Assembly: GCA_910584475.1 (NCBI GenBank)
Contig: CAJUBD010000020.1
Location: 1 to 42,418, forward strand
From: an uncultured Treponema sp.
GTDB taxonomy: Bacteria; Spirochaetota; Spirochaetia; Treponematales; Treponemataceae
Length of the DNA stretch: 42,418 bases
Direction: 5' to 3'
Of the stretch, positions 15,267-24,414 are shown in pieces. Positions within the stretch are counted from its first letter, which is position 1; every line of letters begins with the position of its first letter. The notes under the pieces are model-generated. The model did no database searches, was not told the origin of the DNA, and worked only from the letters and a program-made list of their open reading frames with translations. The translations under genes and the position numbers were made by a program.

Positions 15267-15983
15267 TTACTTATTCTTGTTTACGATTCGCGATTCAAAT
15301 TTTCCCGAAGCAATTTCGATGAAGCGCGTGAAAAGCGAAATTTTGTTTTCGATGTTTAGCGCGTTCCAAATTGAATCAGTGAACTCGTCGATCTTGTCTG
15401 TCGCGATTTCCACAGGAAGCGGCTCGCCCTCGAAACTGGGGAGGGGATTTCCATCGCCCAAATATGTGTGTAAAAAATGCCCTTTGCCTTGGCGCGGATT
15501 CGTGTAGGCGAACGCGAAACGCTGGCAACTTTGCGGATTGCCGCCATCGCTTTTTAAAATCGAAAGCGCGTAGTTGAAAATGCCGTCGTGTATGTTCATT
15601 ACGCCTGAAATTCTCGGCGTGAAATTCGGCGCGTCGTTTTCGAATTCGCGAGCGCGCAACGCTTGCTCGAAAGTCAAATCGTTTTCAAAGCCTTCGTAAA
15701 TCGTGTCGGTTTGGTCGCCGTTCGTGACGATTGTCCTATTTCCCCAAACGCGCACCGGCGAATAAATTATCAAGCTCGGGTCAGTCATCTTGGAAGCGTC
15801 GAACGCTTGCGTGCGGATTCCATCGCCGTCCTCAACGAATATTCTGTTGCGGCTGTTTTCGCTTCGTCCCATAATGAAATACGCGGCCACGGCGAATTTT
15901 CCGTTCGGGCTTTTGCCCAAAATAATTCCGCGTCCAGGATAGGTGGTTTGTGAAATCGCAGATTTTAAATTTTCAGTTTTCAT
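15267..15983 (-). CDS. IMP cyclohydrolase (PurO-like family)
   Basis: A 238-aa protein of the IMP_cyclohyd family. Recognisable segments are TYPGRGIILGKSPNGKFAVA, YFIMGRSENSRNRIFVEDGD, SLIIYSPVRVWGNRTIVTNG and ISGVMNIHDGIFNYALSILK. The enzyme closes FAICAR to IMP, the last step of purine synthesis, replacing the cyclohydrolase half of PurH. It stands alone here with no other pur genes. The TTGCAA/TAAAAT promoter ends 6 nt before the ATG and there is no Shine-Dalgarno, so a leaderless message is expected. I do not see a terminator behind it. Confidence 0.85.
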   Translation of the reverse strand: MKTENLKSAISQTTYPGRGIILGKSPNGKFAVAAYFIMGRSENSRNRIFVEDGDGIRTQAFDASKMTDPSLIIYSPVRVWGNRTIVTNGDQTDTIYEGFENDLTFEQALRAREFENDAPNFTPRISGVMNIHDGIFNYALSILKSDGGNPQSCQRFAFAYTNPRQGKGHFLHTYLGDGNPLPSFEGEPLPVEIATDKIDEFTDSIWNALNIENKISLFTRFIEIASGKFESRIVNKNK

Positions 15984-15989
15984 GGTTTT

Positions 15990-16018
15990 ATTTTATCAGA
16001 AAATTATTGGCGTTGCAA
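15990..16018 (-). promoter_or_regulatory. Promoter of the IMP cyclohydrolase gene, leaderless type
   Basis: On the minus strand TTGCAA (16018-16013), 17 nt and TAAAAT (15995-15990), then 6 nt to the ATG at 15983. Confidence 0.65.
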
Positions 16019-16097
16019 GCGCGAAGATTGGCGAGGACCTTTCTTTTGTGAATAAAAATTTATGGAAAAAAAATTGAATGTATGTTATAATAAAAAG

Positions 16098-18080
16098 ATG
16101 ATGCGCGTTTTCGCAGGCAAAAAAAATTTTTACTTTCCCAAGACACTTATTTTTTTTACAATTTTATTTTTTTCGCAGATGAGATTTTTGCAGGCGGCAA
16201 GGCAAATTCAAGCCGTAAAAAAAAATGCGGAAGACTCCACGATATTTGTCCAGAACGCGAAGGAGCTTTCAAATGCCACTCTCACTCTTGACGGTCGCTG
16301 GGATTATTTTAAGGCGAGCCTCGTGCAGCCTGGCGATTTTTACCCTACGCGAAAAAAAGTCGGCGGCATCCTGATTTTGCTTCCGCATTGTTTTGAGCAA
16401 GGCGTGAGTTATTCTTCGTATCATTGCAGGATTGAAGGGCTTTTGCCAAACACGAATTACGCGATGAATATTTATGGGAGAATTTTTTCTTGTTGCAGAA
16501 TTTGGTGCAACAGGCAAATCGTAGGTGTCTCAGGCTTTTTGGGCGCGGACAAAAATTCTACAAGGGCGGCGCAATCTTCTGCGATAATAGATTTGCCATC
16601 TGACGAAAACGGTGTGCTAGACATTGTGATGCATGTAGCGGACTACGAACTTGGAAAAGGCGGAATTGTAAAAATTCCCGTAATTTCGGAAAAAGCCTTT
16701 CTCCAAAAAAAATGCATGCGGCAATTTTTTTTCTGTGTTTTTGTGGCATCCTTTTTGTTTATGCTTACCGTATACAATCTTATTTTGATTTTTATGAACC
16801 GCAAGCCGCTTGTTTATTTTGCACTGGTCACGGTATGCGTATTTTTGATTTTGTCAATATTTTCTACGGGAATTTCGATTTTCAATTTGCTTTTTCCGAA
16901 TGCGCCGTTTTGGCTTGAAATGCGGCTTTCGGTTTTGTTGCTTGCCCTTACTGTGTGCGCGTATATTTTTTATATGGGCGTTTCCCGCAAAGTCTCGAGA
17001 GGAAGAATTGTTTTTCTGTATGCGATTTCACTTGCGAATACAGCCGTGATATTTTTCGTTCCGATAAATTATTTTGAGACATATAGAATTATTTTCATCG
17101 GAATTTCGCTTTTGCTTTTATGCGCGCTTTTCGTAATGTCGCTAAAATTCCTGATCAATAAAAATCTAAAGTCAAAAGTCCGAAGCAGCATGGACGGACT
17201 TCTCTATAATTTTGATATGTTAGTGAATGTTGGAATTTTATTGGCATATTTTTACGATTTTTTGATTGCGGATAAGGCGACGACGCTTGTCTATTCGTAC
17301 AATGCGCTGTCGTTTGCCGCGCTCTTTTTCGGATTTATGCAATGCGCAATTCCGGCTTTCAGCCGCTATTTTACAAATTATAGAATTCGGCAACTTTCGG
17401 AACGCTTTGAGCAAAACAACAATCTTTTGCAAAAATTCATTCCGGAACAAATCCTGAAATTTATGAACATCGAAAGCGTAACTAAAGCAACGCCTGGAGG
17501 ATGCCACAATTTTGATGCGGTAATCCTTTATGTGGAAATTCGATATTTTAAACAGCTTGTCGAGTCTGTCGAAAAAAAAGAATTGTTTGAGATTGTCTCC
17601 GAATATTACAAAGCGATTATGCCGTTGGTTGAAAAATTCGGCGGCTATGTCGCGCAGTATTTGAATCATGGTTGCCTTGTGCTTTTTCCCGAAAAAAATG
17701 ATTCGGCGATTCGTTGTGCCGTAAATATGCAAAAGAAAATGGAAGAAGTGCGCGGCAATTTGCGGCGAAAACATAGCGCGGATATTTCTATCGGCATCGC
17801 GATTCATTGTGGAAAAATTGCATGCGGTTTTGTCGGCTCTGAAAAGCGCATCGCGCCCATGAGTTTTTCTCCTGAAATAAGAAGTACGATTGATATAGGA
17901 ATGCAGACTTCAAAGACAAACAGAAATATTCTGATAACTGAAGAGGCGATGGCTTATTGCAGAAGTTATGCCGACTGTATGTATGAAGGTCATTTTATTA
18001 TGGTAAAAGGAAAACGAATTTTAGTTTACAATGCGATGCCGTTTAAAAAAGCATCCGAGGAAATGCCTAATGAAAAATAG
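16098..18080 (+). CDS. 7TMR-DISM receptor with degenerate class III cyclase domain (first of pair)
   Basis: A 660-aa membrane receptor. After a signal/anchor, residues about 45-210 form a DISM-type extracytoplasmic domain (LDGRWDYFKASL, YHCRIEGLLPNTNYAMNIYG, GVLDIVMHVADY). Seven membrane helices follow (about 215-430), then a linker and a class III nucleotide cyclase fold (475-650). The two metal-binding Asp are replaced: E480 in ILYVEIRYF and H524 in QYLNHGCLVLF, and the late Asn/Arg segment is unrecognisable. Cyclase activity is therefore doubtful; a regulatory or heterodimer role is possible. TATAAT ends 6 nt before the ATG at 16098; an in-frame ATG at 16062 lies upstream of that box. It overlaps its paralog by 11 bp. 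Confidence 0.82.
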   Translation: MMRVFAGKKNFYFPKTLIFFTILFFSQMRFLQAARQIQAVKKNAEDSTIFVQNAKELSNATLTLDGRWDYFKASLVQPGDFYPTRKKVGGILILLPHCFEQGVSYSSYHCRIEGLLPNTNYAMNIYGRIFSCCRIWCNRQIVGVSGFLGADKNSTRAAQSSAIIDLPSDENGVLDIVMHVADYELGKGGIVKIPVISEKAFLQKKCMRQFFFCVFVASFLFMLTVYNLILIFMNRKPLVYFALVTVCVFLILSIFSTGISIFNLLFPNAPFWLEMRLSVLLLALTVCAYIFYMGVSRKVSRGRIVFLYAISLANTAVIFFVPINYFETYRIIFIGISLLLLCALFVMSLKFLINKNLKSKVRSSMDGLLYNFDMLVNVGILLAYFYDFLIADKATTLVYSYNALSFAALFFGFMQCAIPAFSRYFTNYRIRQLSERFEQNNNLLQKFIPEQILKFMNIESVTKATPGGCHNFDAVILYVEIRYFKQLVESVEKKELFEIVSEYYKAIMPLVEKFGGYVAQYLNHGCLVLFPEKNDSAIRCAVNMQKKMEEVRGNLRRKHSADISIGIAIHCGKIACGFVGSEKRIAPMSFSPEIRSTIDIGMQTSKTNRNILITEEAMAYCRSYADCMYEGHFIMVKGKRILVYNAMPFKKASEEMPNEK

Positions 18081-19998
18081 ATTTTTACTTTTCTTTATGG
18101 CGTTTTTTTCTTTTCCGATTTTCGCTACCAACGTGAGCAATGGAATGATAAATTTCGGACTCGCAAGCGAAGATGAGAAAATCATTCGGCTTGACGGCGA
18201 ATGGGAATTTTTCAAAGGACAGACATTTGATACGCTTGGTTCGGCGCAGTTGAAAATAGATTGCATTCAAGTGCCGGGAAATTGGGTGGGAAAAATTTCT
18301 GATTATGAGATTCCACATTATGGTTGCAATACTTACAGGATTATTATAGGCGGGCTTCACGCGAATTCCGAATATGGAATTTTTTCTCAAGAAAGCCCCG
18401 CACTTTCTGCGCGAATCTTTGCTAACGGAAAATTTGTAAAGGAATGTGGAAAGTTTTCTATGAAACGTAAAGATTATAGACCTGCGCAATTGCCGCTTAT
18501 CTGTTCTCTCGAATCCGATGGTCGGGGCGTGATTGAGCTTGTCGTTCAGGTTTCAAATTTCAGCCAATGGAATGGAGGGATTCTTTCTCCGATTGTTTTC
18601 GGACAATATGGCGATATAGTTCGACTTTTTGTTTTGAAGCTGTCAATTATCGGCGCGATTGCAGGGGCGATAATTTTTATTCTTTTGAGTAATTTTTTGA
18701 TTTGGTTTTTTGATAAAAGTCATACATCCAATCTTTGTTTTTCAATATTTTCGCTGACTTTGTTTTTTAGAGTCGTGCTTGGAAATTTCAATGCGGTCAG
18801 TCTTTATGCGAATTTTTGGAGTTATGCTGTTCAATTGAAATTGGAAAATTTAGTTTTTCTTTCGTTTGGAATTTTCGCAATTTTATATAGACTTGACAAT
18901 TCTTTTGTCGCAAGGCATCCAAGACTTGACAGGAATATTTCTTTTTTCGCGTTTGGCGCGGCTTTGATTTTCGTCTGCTCGCCGGTGGAGATTGCTTCCG
19001 TTCTCGTGGTGCTTCTTGAAGTGGCATCGTTGGTCTTTTTCGTTTATTCGATTTTGCGTTTGGTCTTTGCCATCCAAAGTCATAATTTTTATGTTGGTGT
19101 GTACGCCTGCTCTTATATCGTAGTTTTTTCGGGAATTTTTTTGGATAAAATTTTTGATGTCAATTTTTATTTTTCTTGCGGCGAGATTGGAATCATAATT
19201 TTAATTTTTACGGCAATCGCGTATTTGGCATTTTTTTTGAAAAGGCTTGTCAGAAATTATTTGCGGCAGAAAACCGTTTTGTCAGAAAAGTATGTGGCAT
19301 ACAGAAAATTTGTTCCAAGCGAAATTCCGCACATTCTCGGCAAGTCAAGTTTCGGGAAAATTGATTTGGGCGATTGCGCCGAAATGAACGCTATGATTAT
19401 GGTAATTGGCGAAGTCGTAACGTCTCCGAAAAAAATACAAATCAGTATGCGCGAGCAGTTTGAAACGATAGGATTTTATTCTTCGAAAATTATTGAAATA
19501 ATCGAGCAAAGCGGTGGTATGATTGTTTCGCTCGGTCAGAATTATATCACGGCGTTTTTCCAAAGCGCGTCAAAGAGTGTGATAGATACCGCCCATGAAA
19601 TCCAAAGCCTTTTGCAAGTGATGAACACTCGACGCGCTCAGGATTATTATCCTTGCGTTGATTTCAATATTGCGATACACTGCGGCAATGTTTTGCTGGG
19701 AATCATCGGCGGCCAAAAACAAATTGACTTTACTGCCATTTCTACGAGCGTTGAGCTGGCCAATGAAATTTGCACGTTGGGATATTATGAAAAAATTCCT
19801 GTCGTTGTTTCTGAATATGTTGTGCAGAATTTGCCTGAACCATACAAGATAAGAATGAAATTTCTAGGAAAAATAAAATTCAGCGCGCTTTCATCTCCAC
19901 TTGGTTTGTATGGACTTTCGACATCTGACAATTCGAAGCAAATTGAATTGTCGAAAGTCATCACGCAGCGCAATGCAGACAAATGCATCAATGTTTAA
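18070..19998 (+). CDS. 7TMR-DISM receptor with degenerate class III cyclase domain (second of pair)
   Basis: A 642-aa paralog of the preceding protein with the same order: signal peptide ending at FAT, DISM-type domain (LDGEWEFFKGQTFD, CIQVPGNWVG, VIELVVQVSNFSQWNGGI), seven membrane helices (about 190-400) and a cyclase-like domain (about 440-620). The metal-binding Asp positions are G447 (IMVIGEVV) and Q490 (VSLGQNYITAFF), so catalysis by the usual two-metal mechanism is not expected. The fragment FNIAIHCGNVLLGIIGGQKQ keeps the fold. It starts inside the end of the first gene, with GAGGA 8 nt upstream, so the two are translated together and may form a heterodimer. Confidence 0.82.
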   Translation: MKNRFLLFFMAFFSFPIFATNVSNGMINFGLASEDEKIIRLDGEWEFFKGQTFDTLGSAQLKIDCIQVPGNWVGKISDYEIPHYGCNTYRIIIGGLHANSEYGIFSQESPALSARIFANGKFVKECGKFSMKRKDYRPAQLPLICSLESDGRGVIELVVQVSNFSQWNGGILSPIVFGQYGDIVRLFVLKLSIIGAIAGAIIFILLSNFLIWFFDKSHTSNLCFSIFSLTLFFRVVLGNFNAVSLYANFWSYAVQLKLENLVFLSFGIFAILYRLDNSFVARHPRLDRNISFFAFGAALIFVCSPVEIASVLVVLLEVASLVFFVYSILRLVFAIQSHNFYVGVYACSYIVVFSGIFLDKIFDVNFYFSCGEIGIIILIFTAIAYLAFFLKRLVRNYLRQKTVLSEKYVAYRKFVPSEIPHILGKSSFGKIDLGDCAEMNAMIMVIGEVVTSPKKIQISMREQFETIGFYSSKIIEIIEQSGGMIVSLGQNYITAFFQSASKSVIDTAHEIQSLLQVMNTRRAQDYYPCVDFNIAIHCGNVLLGIIGGQKQIDFTAISTSVELANEICTLGYYEKIPVVVSEYVVQNLPEPYKIRMKFLGKIKFSALSSPLGLYGLSTSDNSKQIELSKVITQRNADKCINV

Positions 19999-20275
19999 AA
20001 ACGGCTCTAAATTGGCGCGCATTTTTGGCTCTGGTTTGTCGCGCAAACTCGCTTATCGTACTTGCCCCTCACGCCGACGATTCCGATACAGGCGGTCGCC
20101 GTAATGTCCGCGCAGAGACGCAAAAAGATTTTCTTTTCTATGTGCTAATTTTTTCCATTTCACGACTTACATCGTTCCCTGTTCGGAGACGCTGCTCAAA
20201 CGCCAAAAATTTTAACGATGTGATTTTTTCCGATTCGTTCCAAATTTTATTTTCCATATTTTATAACCAAAACCC
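19999..20275 (+). other. Intergenic stretch with an eroded multi-hairpin repeat
   Basis: GTTTGTCGCGCAAAC with CTCGCTTATCGTACTTGCCC (about 20035-20068) matches the CGAGTTT...CTCGCTTATTT and TACTTG parts of the dispersed repeat, but the other hairpins are lost. No gene is visible. Confidence 0.45.
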
Positions 20276-20304
20276 TTGAACAAGTTGCGAAAATTCATTA
20301 GAAT
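20276..20304 (+). promoter_or_regulatory. Promoter of the EF-G gene
   Basis: TTGAAC (20276-20281), 17 nt and TAGAAT (20299-20304), leaving a leader of about 30 nt that carries GAGAGG before the ATG at 20341. Confidence 0.6.
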
Positions 20305-20340
20305 TAAATATTGCAAAAATTATCTTTTGAGAGGTAAATT

Positions 20341-22428
20341 ATGGACTATGATATTTCCAAGGTAAGAAATATCGGTATCAGCGCCCACATTGACTCGGGC
20401 AAGACGACTCTTTCTGAACGCATCTTGTTTTATTGCGACAAGATTCACCAGATTCACGAAGTTCGCGGCAAGGACGGTGTTGGCGCAGTGATGGATTCGA
20501 TGGATCTTGAACGCGAGCGTGGAATTACGATTCAGTCGGCGGCAACGCAGGTTCACTGGAAGGATTATACAATCAACTTGATTGACACTCCTGGCCACGT
20601 CGATTTTACAATTGAAGTTGAACGCTCTTTGCGCGTTTTGGACGGCGCGATTTTGGTTTTGTGCGCGGTTGCTGGCGTTCAGTCGCAGTCCATTACTGTT
20701 GACAGGCAGCTCAAGCGTTATCATGTTCCTCGAATCGCGTTCGTCAACAAATGCGACCGACAAGGCGCGAACCCTTTGCGCGTTCGGATGCAGCTTCGCG
20801 AAAAACTCGGCCTCAACGCCTATATGATGGAATTGCCGATTGGTTTGGAAGACAAGCTCGAAGGCGTCGTGGATTTGATCAGCCGCAAGGCGATTTATTT
20901 TGAAGGACACGATGGCAACGAACTTCGCTACGCTGAAATTCCGGCTCACATGAAAGACGATGTTGAAAAGTATCGCCAGGAATTGGTGGAGGCGGCTTCT
21001 ATGTTCGACGACACTTTGATGGAGCACGTTCTCGAAGGAACGGAAACCGAAGAGGAAATCATCAAGGCGATTCGCGCCGGAACGCTTTCCGAGCAATTCG
21101 TCGGCGTTTTCTGCGGAAGCGCGCACATGAACAAAGGAATCCAGCCTTTGCTCGACGGCGTTTTGCGCTATTTGCCGTGTCCGACGGACGTTACGAACAC
21201 CGCGCTCGACTTGGACAACAACGAGGCTCCGATTGTATTGGAATCCGTGGCGAACAAGCCGACTGTCGCGCTTGCGTTCAAGCTTGACGACGGACAATAT
21301 GGTCAGCTCACTTACGTTCGCGTTTATCAGGGACGGCTTTCAAAGGGCGACGAACTTTACAATATTCGTTCTCGCAAGCGTTTCAAGGTGGGACGATTGG
21401 TTCGAATGAACGCTTCGGCGATGGAAGACATCAACGTGGCAGAACCTGGCGACATCGTTGCGCTTTTCGGAATCGACTGCGCTTCAGGCGACACTTTCAC
21501 GAGCGGCGGACTGAATGTTTCTATGGCTTCAATGTATGTTCCGGCTCCAGTTATTTCTCTTTCCATTAAGCCGAAGGACAAGAACACTGCGGCTCAAATG
21601 TCAAAGGCTCTCAACCGCTTTACGAAGGAAGATCCGACGTTCCAGACTTACCTTGACCCTGAATCAAACGAAACGATTATCAAGGGAATGGGCGAACTGC
21701 ACCTTGACGTTTATGTGGAACGAATGCGCCGCGAATACAAATGCGAAGTGGAAACGGGTGCGCCTCAAGTAGCGTACCGCGAAACGATTACTCAGCGAGC
21801 GGATTTCAACTACACGCACAAAAAGCAGACTGGTGGTTCAGGACAGTACGGACGCGTGGCGGGCTTTATGGAGCCGTTCGCCGAAAAAGACTATGAATTC
21901 GTCGATTCAATCAAAGGCGGCGCGATTCCAAACGAATACATTCCGTCTTGCGACAAGGGATTTAAGCGGGCGATGGAAACCGGAAGTCTCATCGGTGCGC
22001 CTGTCGTGAACGTGCGCTGCACAATCAACGATGGTCAGTATCACCCTGTTGACTCTTCGGACATCGCGTTCCAAACGGCGGCTATCGGCGCGTTCCGCGA
22101 AGGATATGCGAAAGCCAAACCTGTAATCCTCGAACCGATTATGAAGGTTTCTATTGCAGGTCCTACGGAATTTCAGGGAAATATGTTCGGCCTGATAAAC
22201 CAACGCCGCGGCGTAATCGTGGATTCAACGGACGAAAACAATACTTCTACCGTGAACGCCGAAGTGCCGCTTTCTGAAATGTTCGGATTTTCTACGATTT
22301 TGCGTTCTTCTACGCAGGGGAAAGCCGAATTTACGATGGAATTTTTGAAGTACGGAAAAGTTCCGAACAATGTTTCCGAAGAACTTCAGAAAAAATATCA
22401 GGAAGAGCGCAAGGCGGCGCAGAAATAA
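20341..22428 (+). CDS. fusA: Elongation factor G, spirochaete/mitochondrial EF-G1-like
   Basis: A 695-aa translational GTPase, full length. G1 is AHIDSGKT (15-22), with Ser where most bacterial EF-G have Ala; G3 is DTPGHVDF; G4 is NKCD. The remaining domains include GGSGQYGRVAGF and the domain IV/V end AEVPLSEMFGFSTILRSSTQ. The segments RGKDGVGAVMDSM and RGITIQSAAT are like mitochondrial EF-G1, so it belongs to the spd class in which one paralog performs translocation and another recycling. This copy is the likely translocase (family knowledge). It moves tRNA and mRNA through the ribosome. GAGAGG lies 9 nt before the ATG. No ribosomal-protein or tuf genes adjoin. A multi-hairpin repeat starts 2 nt after the stop. 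Confidence 0.92.
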   Translation: MDYDISKVRNIGISAHIDSGKTTLSERILFYCDKIHQIHEVRGKDGVGAVMDSMDLERERGITIQSAATQVHWKDYTINLIDTPGHVDFTIEVERSLRVLDGAILVLCAVAGVQSQSITVDRQLKRYHVPRIAFVNKCDRQGANPLRVRMQLREKLGLNAYMMELPIGLEDKLEGVVDLISRKAIYFEGHDGNELRYAEIPAHMKDDVEKYRQELVEAASMFDDTLMEHVLEGTETEEEIIKAIRAGTLSEQFVGVFCGSAHMNKGIQPLLDGVLRYLPCPTDVTNTALDLDNNEAPIVLESVANKPTVALAFKLDDGQYGQLTYVRVYQGRLSKGDELYNIRSRKRFKVGRLVRMNASAMEDINVAEPGDIVALFGIDCASGDTFTSGGLNVSMASMYVPAPVISLSIKPKDKNTAAQMSKALNRFTKEDPTFQTYLDPESNETIIKGMGELHLDVYVERMRREYKCEVETGAPQVAYRETITQRADFNYTHKKQTGGSGQYGRVAGFMEPFAEKDYEFVDSIKGGAIPNEYIPSCDKGFKRAMETGSLIGAPVVNVRCTINDGQYHPVDSSDIAFQTAAIGAFREGYAKAKPVILEPIMKVSIAGPTEFQGNMFGLINQRRGVIVDSTDENNTSTVNAEVPLSEMFGFSTILRSSTQGKAEFTMEFLKYGKVPNNVSEELQKKYQEERKAAQK

Positions 22429-22429
22429 T

Positions 22430-22702
22430 TAAAAATTGTTGCAATGCAATTTTTAATTGACGGGTTTTCGCTTTGCGAAAACCCGCGGTTAAATTTTGGA
22501 GATTTAAAGCCAGCGTCAAAAATATTGCCGCTGGCTTTAATACGAGTTTTCTGCGAAAACTTGTTATTTACTGTCGTTTCCGCTTGAAACTTCGACAGCA
22601 AGTCTTCGACTTGCGTACTTGTTGCGAAAGCATTTCGTTGCGAAACGACTTTTTCAACATTCTCGGAAACTGATGTTTCCTGCGATGTTGAAAATTATGG
22701 AG
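22430..22702 (+). repeat. Multi-hairpin dispersed repeat, copy 5 (plus orientation, leads the ATPase gene)
   Basis: Two units in tandem. The first has TTAAAAATTG/CAATTTTTAA and GGGTTTTC/GAAAACCC and ends in TTTTGGAGA (22496-22504). The second has AAGCCAGCG/CGCTGGCTT, GAGTTTTC/GAAAACTT, a TTCGACAGCAAG...CTTGCGTACTTG block and finally TTTTCAACAT/ATGTTGAAAA (22650-22693) enclosing GGAAAC/GTTTCC. TATGGAG follows directly and serves as ribosome site for the ATG at 22708. Confidence 0.8.
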
Positions 22703-22707
22703 ATTTT

Positions 22708-23383
22708 TATGGAAAAGAAAGAACTTTTGGATTTGAGTCCGATTCGCTATTTTGACAAAGTCGTGGAGGGCGGTCTTAAGGCTGGCGAACTCGGCTTGAT
22801 TACAGCGAAAAAGGGTTTGGGAAAAACATCGCTTCTCGTTCAGTTTGGAATGGACGCGCTCATTTCCGACAAGCCGCTCGTACACGTTTCGTTTGACCAG
22901 CATTCTTCGAACGTGATTTCTTGGTATTCAAGCGTGTTCAGCGAAATCGCGAAAAAGAAAAATATTTCGAATGTTTCCGAATTGCGCGACGAAGTGATGC
23001 GCGAGCGCACGATTTTGAATTTCAACCAGGAATCTTTTTCTTTGCCGAAAGTCATCAATACAATAGGCGCGCTCAAAAGCGGCGGAATCGACGTTCAGGC
23101 TTTGGTGATTGACGGACTTGATTTGGACAATATTTCCACTTCCGACATCGCTTCCGTGGCGGATTTCGCGAAGCAAGACAAAATCACGGTTTGGTTCAGC
23201 GACACGAAGGAAAGCGGAAAGCTGCTTGATTCTGCGCGTTCGGAAATCATTCCGTATTTCGCAGTCATCGCGCACATCGAAAGCGCGGGCGGTAACATCA
23301 AGCTTAATGTGCTTAAAGCCCATTCGTCAGAAAATGTCGGCGGCGTGAACCTTGATTCAAAGACAATGCTGATGACAAAATAA
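22708..23383 (+). CDS. RecA/KaiC-like P-loop ATPase
   Basis: A 225-aa cytoplasmic protein of the RecA/DnaB-like superfamily. The Walker A motif is AKKGLGKTS (33-41), with Ala in place of the first Gly, and the Walker B strand is ALVIDGLD. The region after it (ADFAKQDKITVWFSDTKESG) resembles the KaiC/RadA core. It lacks a zinc finger, Lon domain or second ATPase copy, so it is neither RadA nor a full KaiC. A role in DNA or signal processing cannot be told. The ATG at 22708 is preferred to 22696 because TATGGAG then has proper spacing. The multi-hairpin repeat forms its immediate leader. Confidence 0.75.
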
Positions 23384-23404
23384 GGCGTTCATTATACAGT
23401 TCGC

Positions 23405-23625
23405 TTACGCAAGATAAATCAAGCGTCCTCGGAAGTTGAGACTTCCTGCGGCGCTTGATTTATAAGGAATCTTAATTTTCAGCGGTTCTAGAATTATCAA
23501 TTTTTGGAACTGTTGAAAATTCGATTTTGCAATGAAGTGCCTCGCAACGAGCTTGGAACGCGAACTTTCGAGCGGAAGTCGCAATTTGACAAGTAGCTTT
23601 CCGCAAAATCTGAAGTTAAGAATAT
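23405..23625. repeat. Multi-hairpin dispersed repeat, copy 6 (two opposed parts)
   Basis: Plus-oriented hairpin AAATCAAGCG/CGCTTGATTT (23416-23461) encloses GGAAGT/ACTTCC and is followed by ATAAGGA. Facing it on the minus strand is a TTTTCAACAG...CGCTGAAAA hairpin (23519-23477), with the GCGACTTCCGCTCGAAAGTT block behind it (23620-23530). No gene starts directly after either part. 23626-23729 holds only the AGGAG before the next gene. Confidence 0.7.
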
Positions 23626-23729
23626 CACGATATTTTGGCACCATTTTTTAATGTTAAAATTCTTGTAACTTATTCTGCTTTGCTGAGTTTCTATTTTGAG
23701 GCTAATTTGTCGCAAGATAGGAGTTTTTT

Positions 23730-24236
23730 ATGAAAAAAGCGTTTTTTCTCTTGATGTTTTGCGTGGTTTCCGCACTTTCTTTTTCGGAAACGATTTGGCA
23801 TTTTGAAAGCGGTTCAAAAGAATTGAATCATAAAACATTTTCCACAGTCGTGCTGACTAACAAGACTGGAAGCACCCTTGAAGTTGAGGATGTTTTGGTT
23901 CATAATAAATCCAAAGCGACTTTTTTTACGGATTCGATTTTTATTTCCAGCGACGCTTATGACAGCGATGATTTTGAAGCAATTTATTCTTTGAAAAATG
24001 GCAAATTGGAAATTACGATGGTCGAAGACGAAGGCGATTATGAAAAAGCGGAAGTCGTAGTTGTTCCGGTTTTTCCGCCGCCAGTGTTTGGTCATGTATG
24101 GCACAGGCATGAGGCGCGTCCTCGTCCGCCGCACGAGGCTCGTCCAGCGCCAAGACCACGACCGAAACCTGCTCCAAGGCCGCAACCGAAACCACAGCCT
24201 AAGCCTTCGGAAAGGCCGAGATCGCCAAAAAAGTAA
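23730..24236 (+). CDS. Secreted protein with Pro/Arg/Lys-rich tail
   Basis: A 168-aa protein with a signal peptide (KKAFFLLMFCVVSALSFS). Residues 20-110 are a compact acidic domain of unknown family (IWHFESGSKELNHKTFSTVV at its start, mostly beta by pattern). From about residue 115 the chain is PVFPPPVFGHVWHRHEARPR and then repeats PRP, PKP and PQPKP to the end, a basic, extended tail likely to lie in the periplasm or against the wall. AGGAG precedes the ATG by 6 nt. No function is assigned. It is followed, same strand, by a small beta-barrel gene. Confidence 0.65.
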   Translation: MKKAFFLLMFCVVSALSFSETIWHFESGSKELNHKTFSTVVLTNKTGSTLEVEDVLVHNKSKATFFTDSIFISSDAYDSDDFEAIYSLKNGKLEITMVEDEGDYEKAEVVVVPVFPPPVFGHVWHRHEARPRPPHEARPAPRPRPKPAPRPQPKPQPKPSERPRSPKK

Positions 24237-24414
24237 TTTTTGCGTAGAAAAAGCATGGGAGGAAGAACTGTTATCTTTCTCCCTTGTCTGAAAATAAAAC
24301 ATTGCAAAGTTGCGATTTGCTGGAAGGATGTGTTCATAGAACCGAAGTTTCCGAGCACGTCAGATGCAATTCACACTGTGTTTTTCGCGCGGATTTTAAC
24401 TTGGAGAAAAAATT

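Noticed and set aside
20320..21297. 325-codon minus-strand ORF opposite EF-G
   Set aside because: EF-G is certain on the plus strand; the antisense frame has low-complexity Arg/His/Val composition and no recognisable domain.
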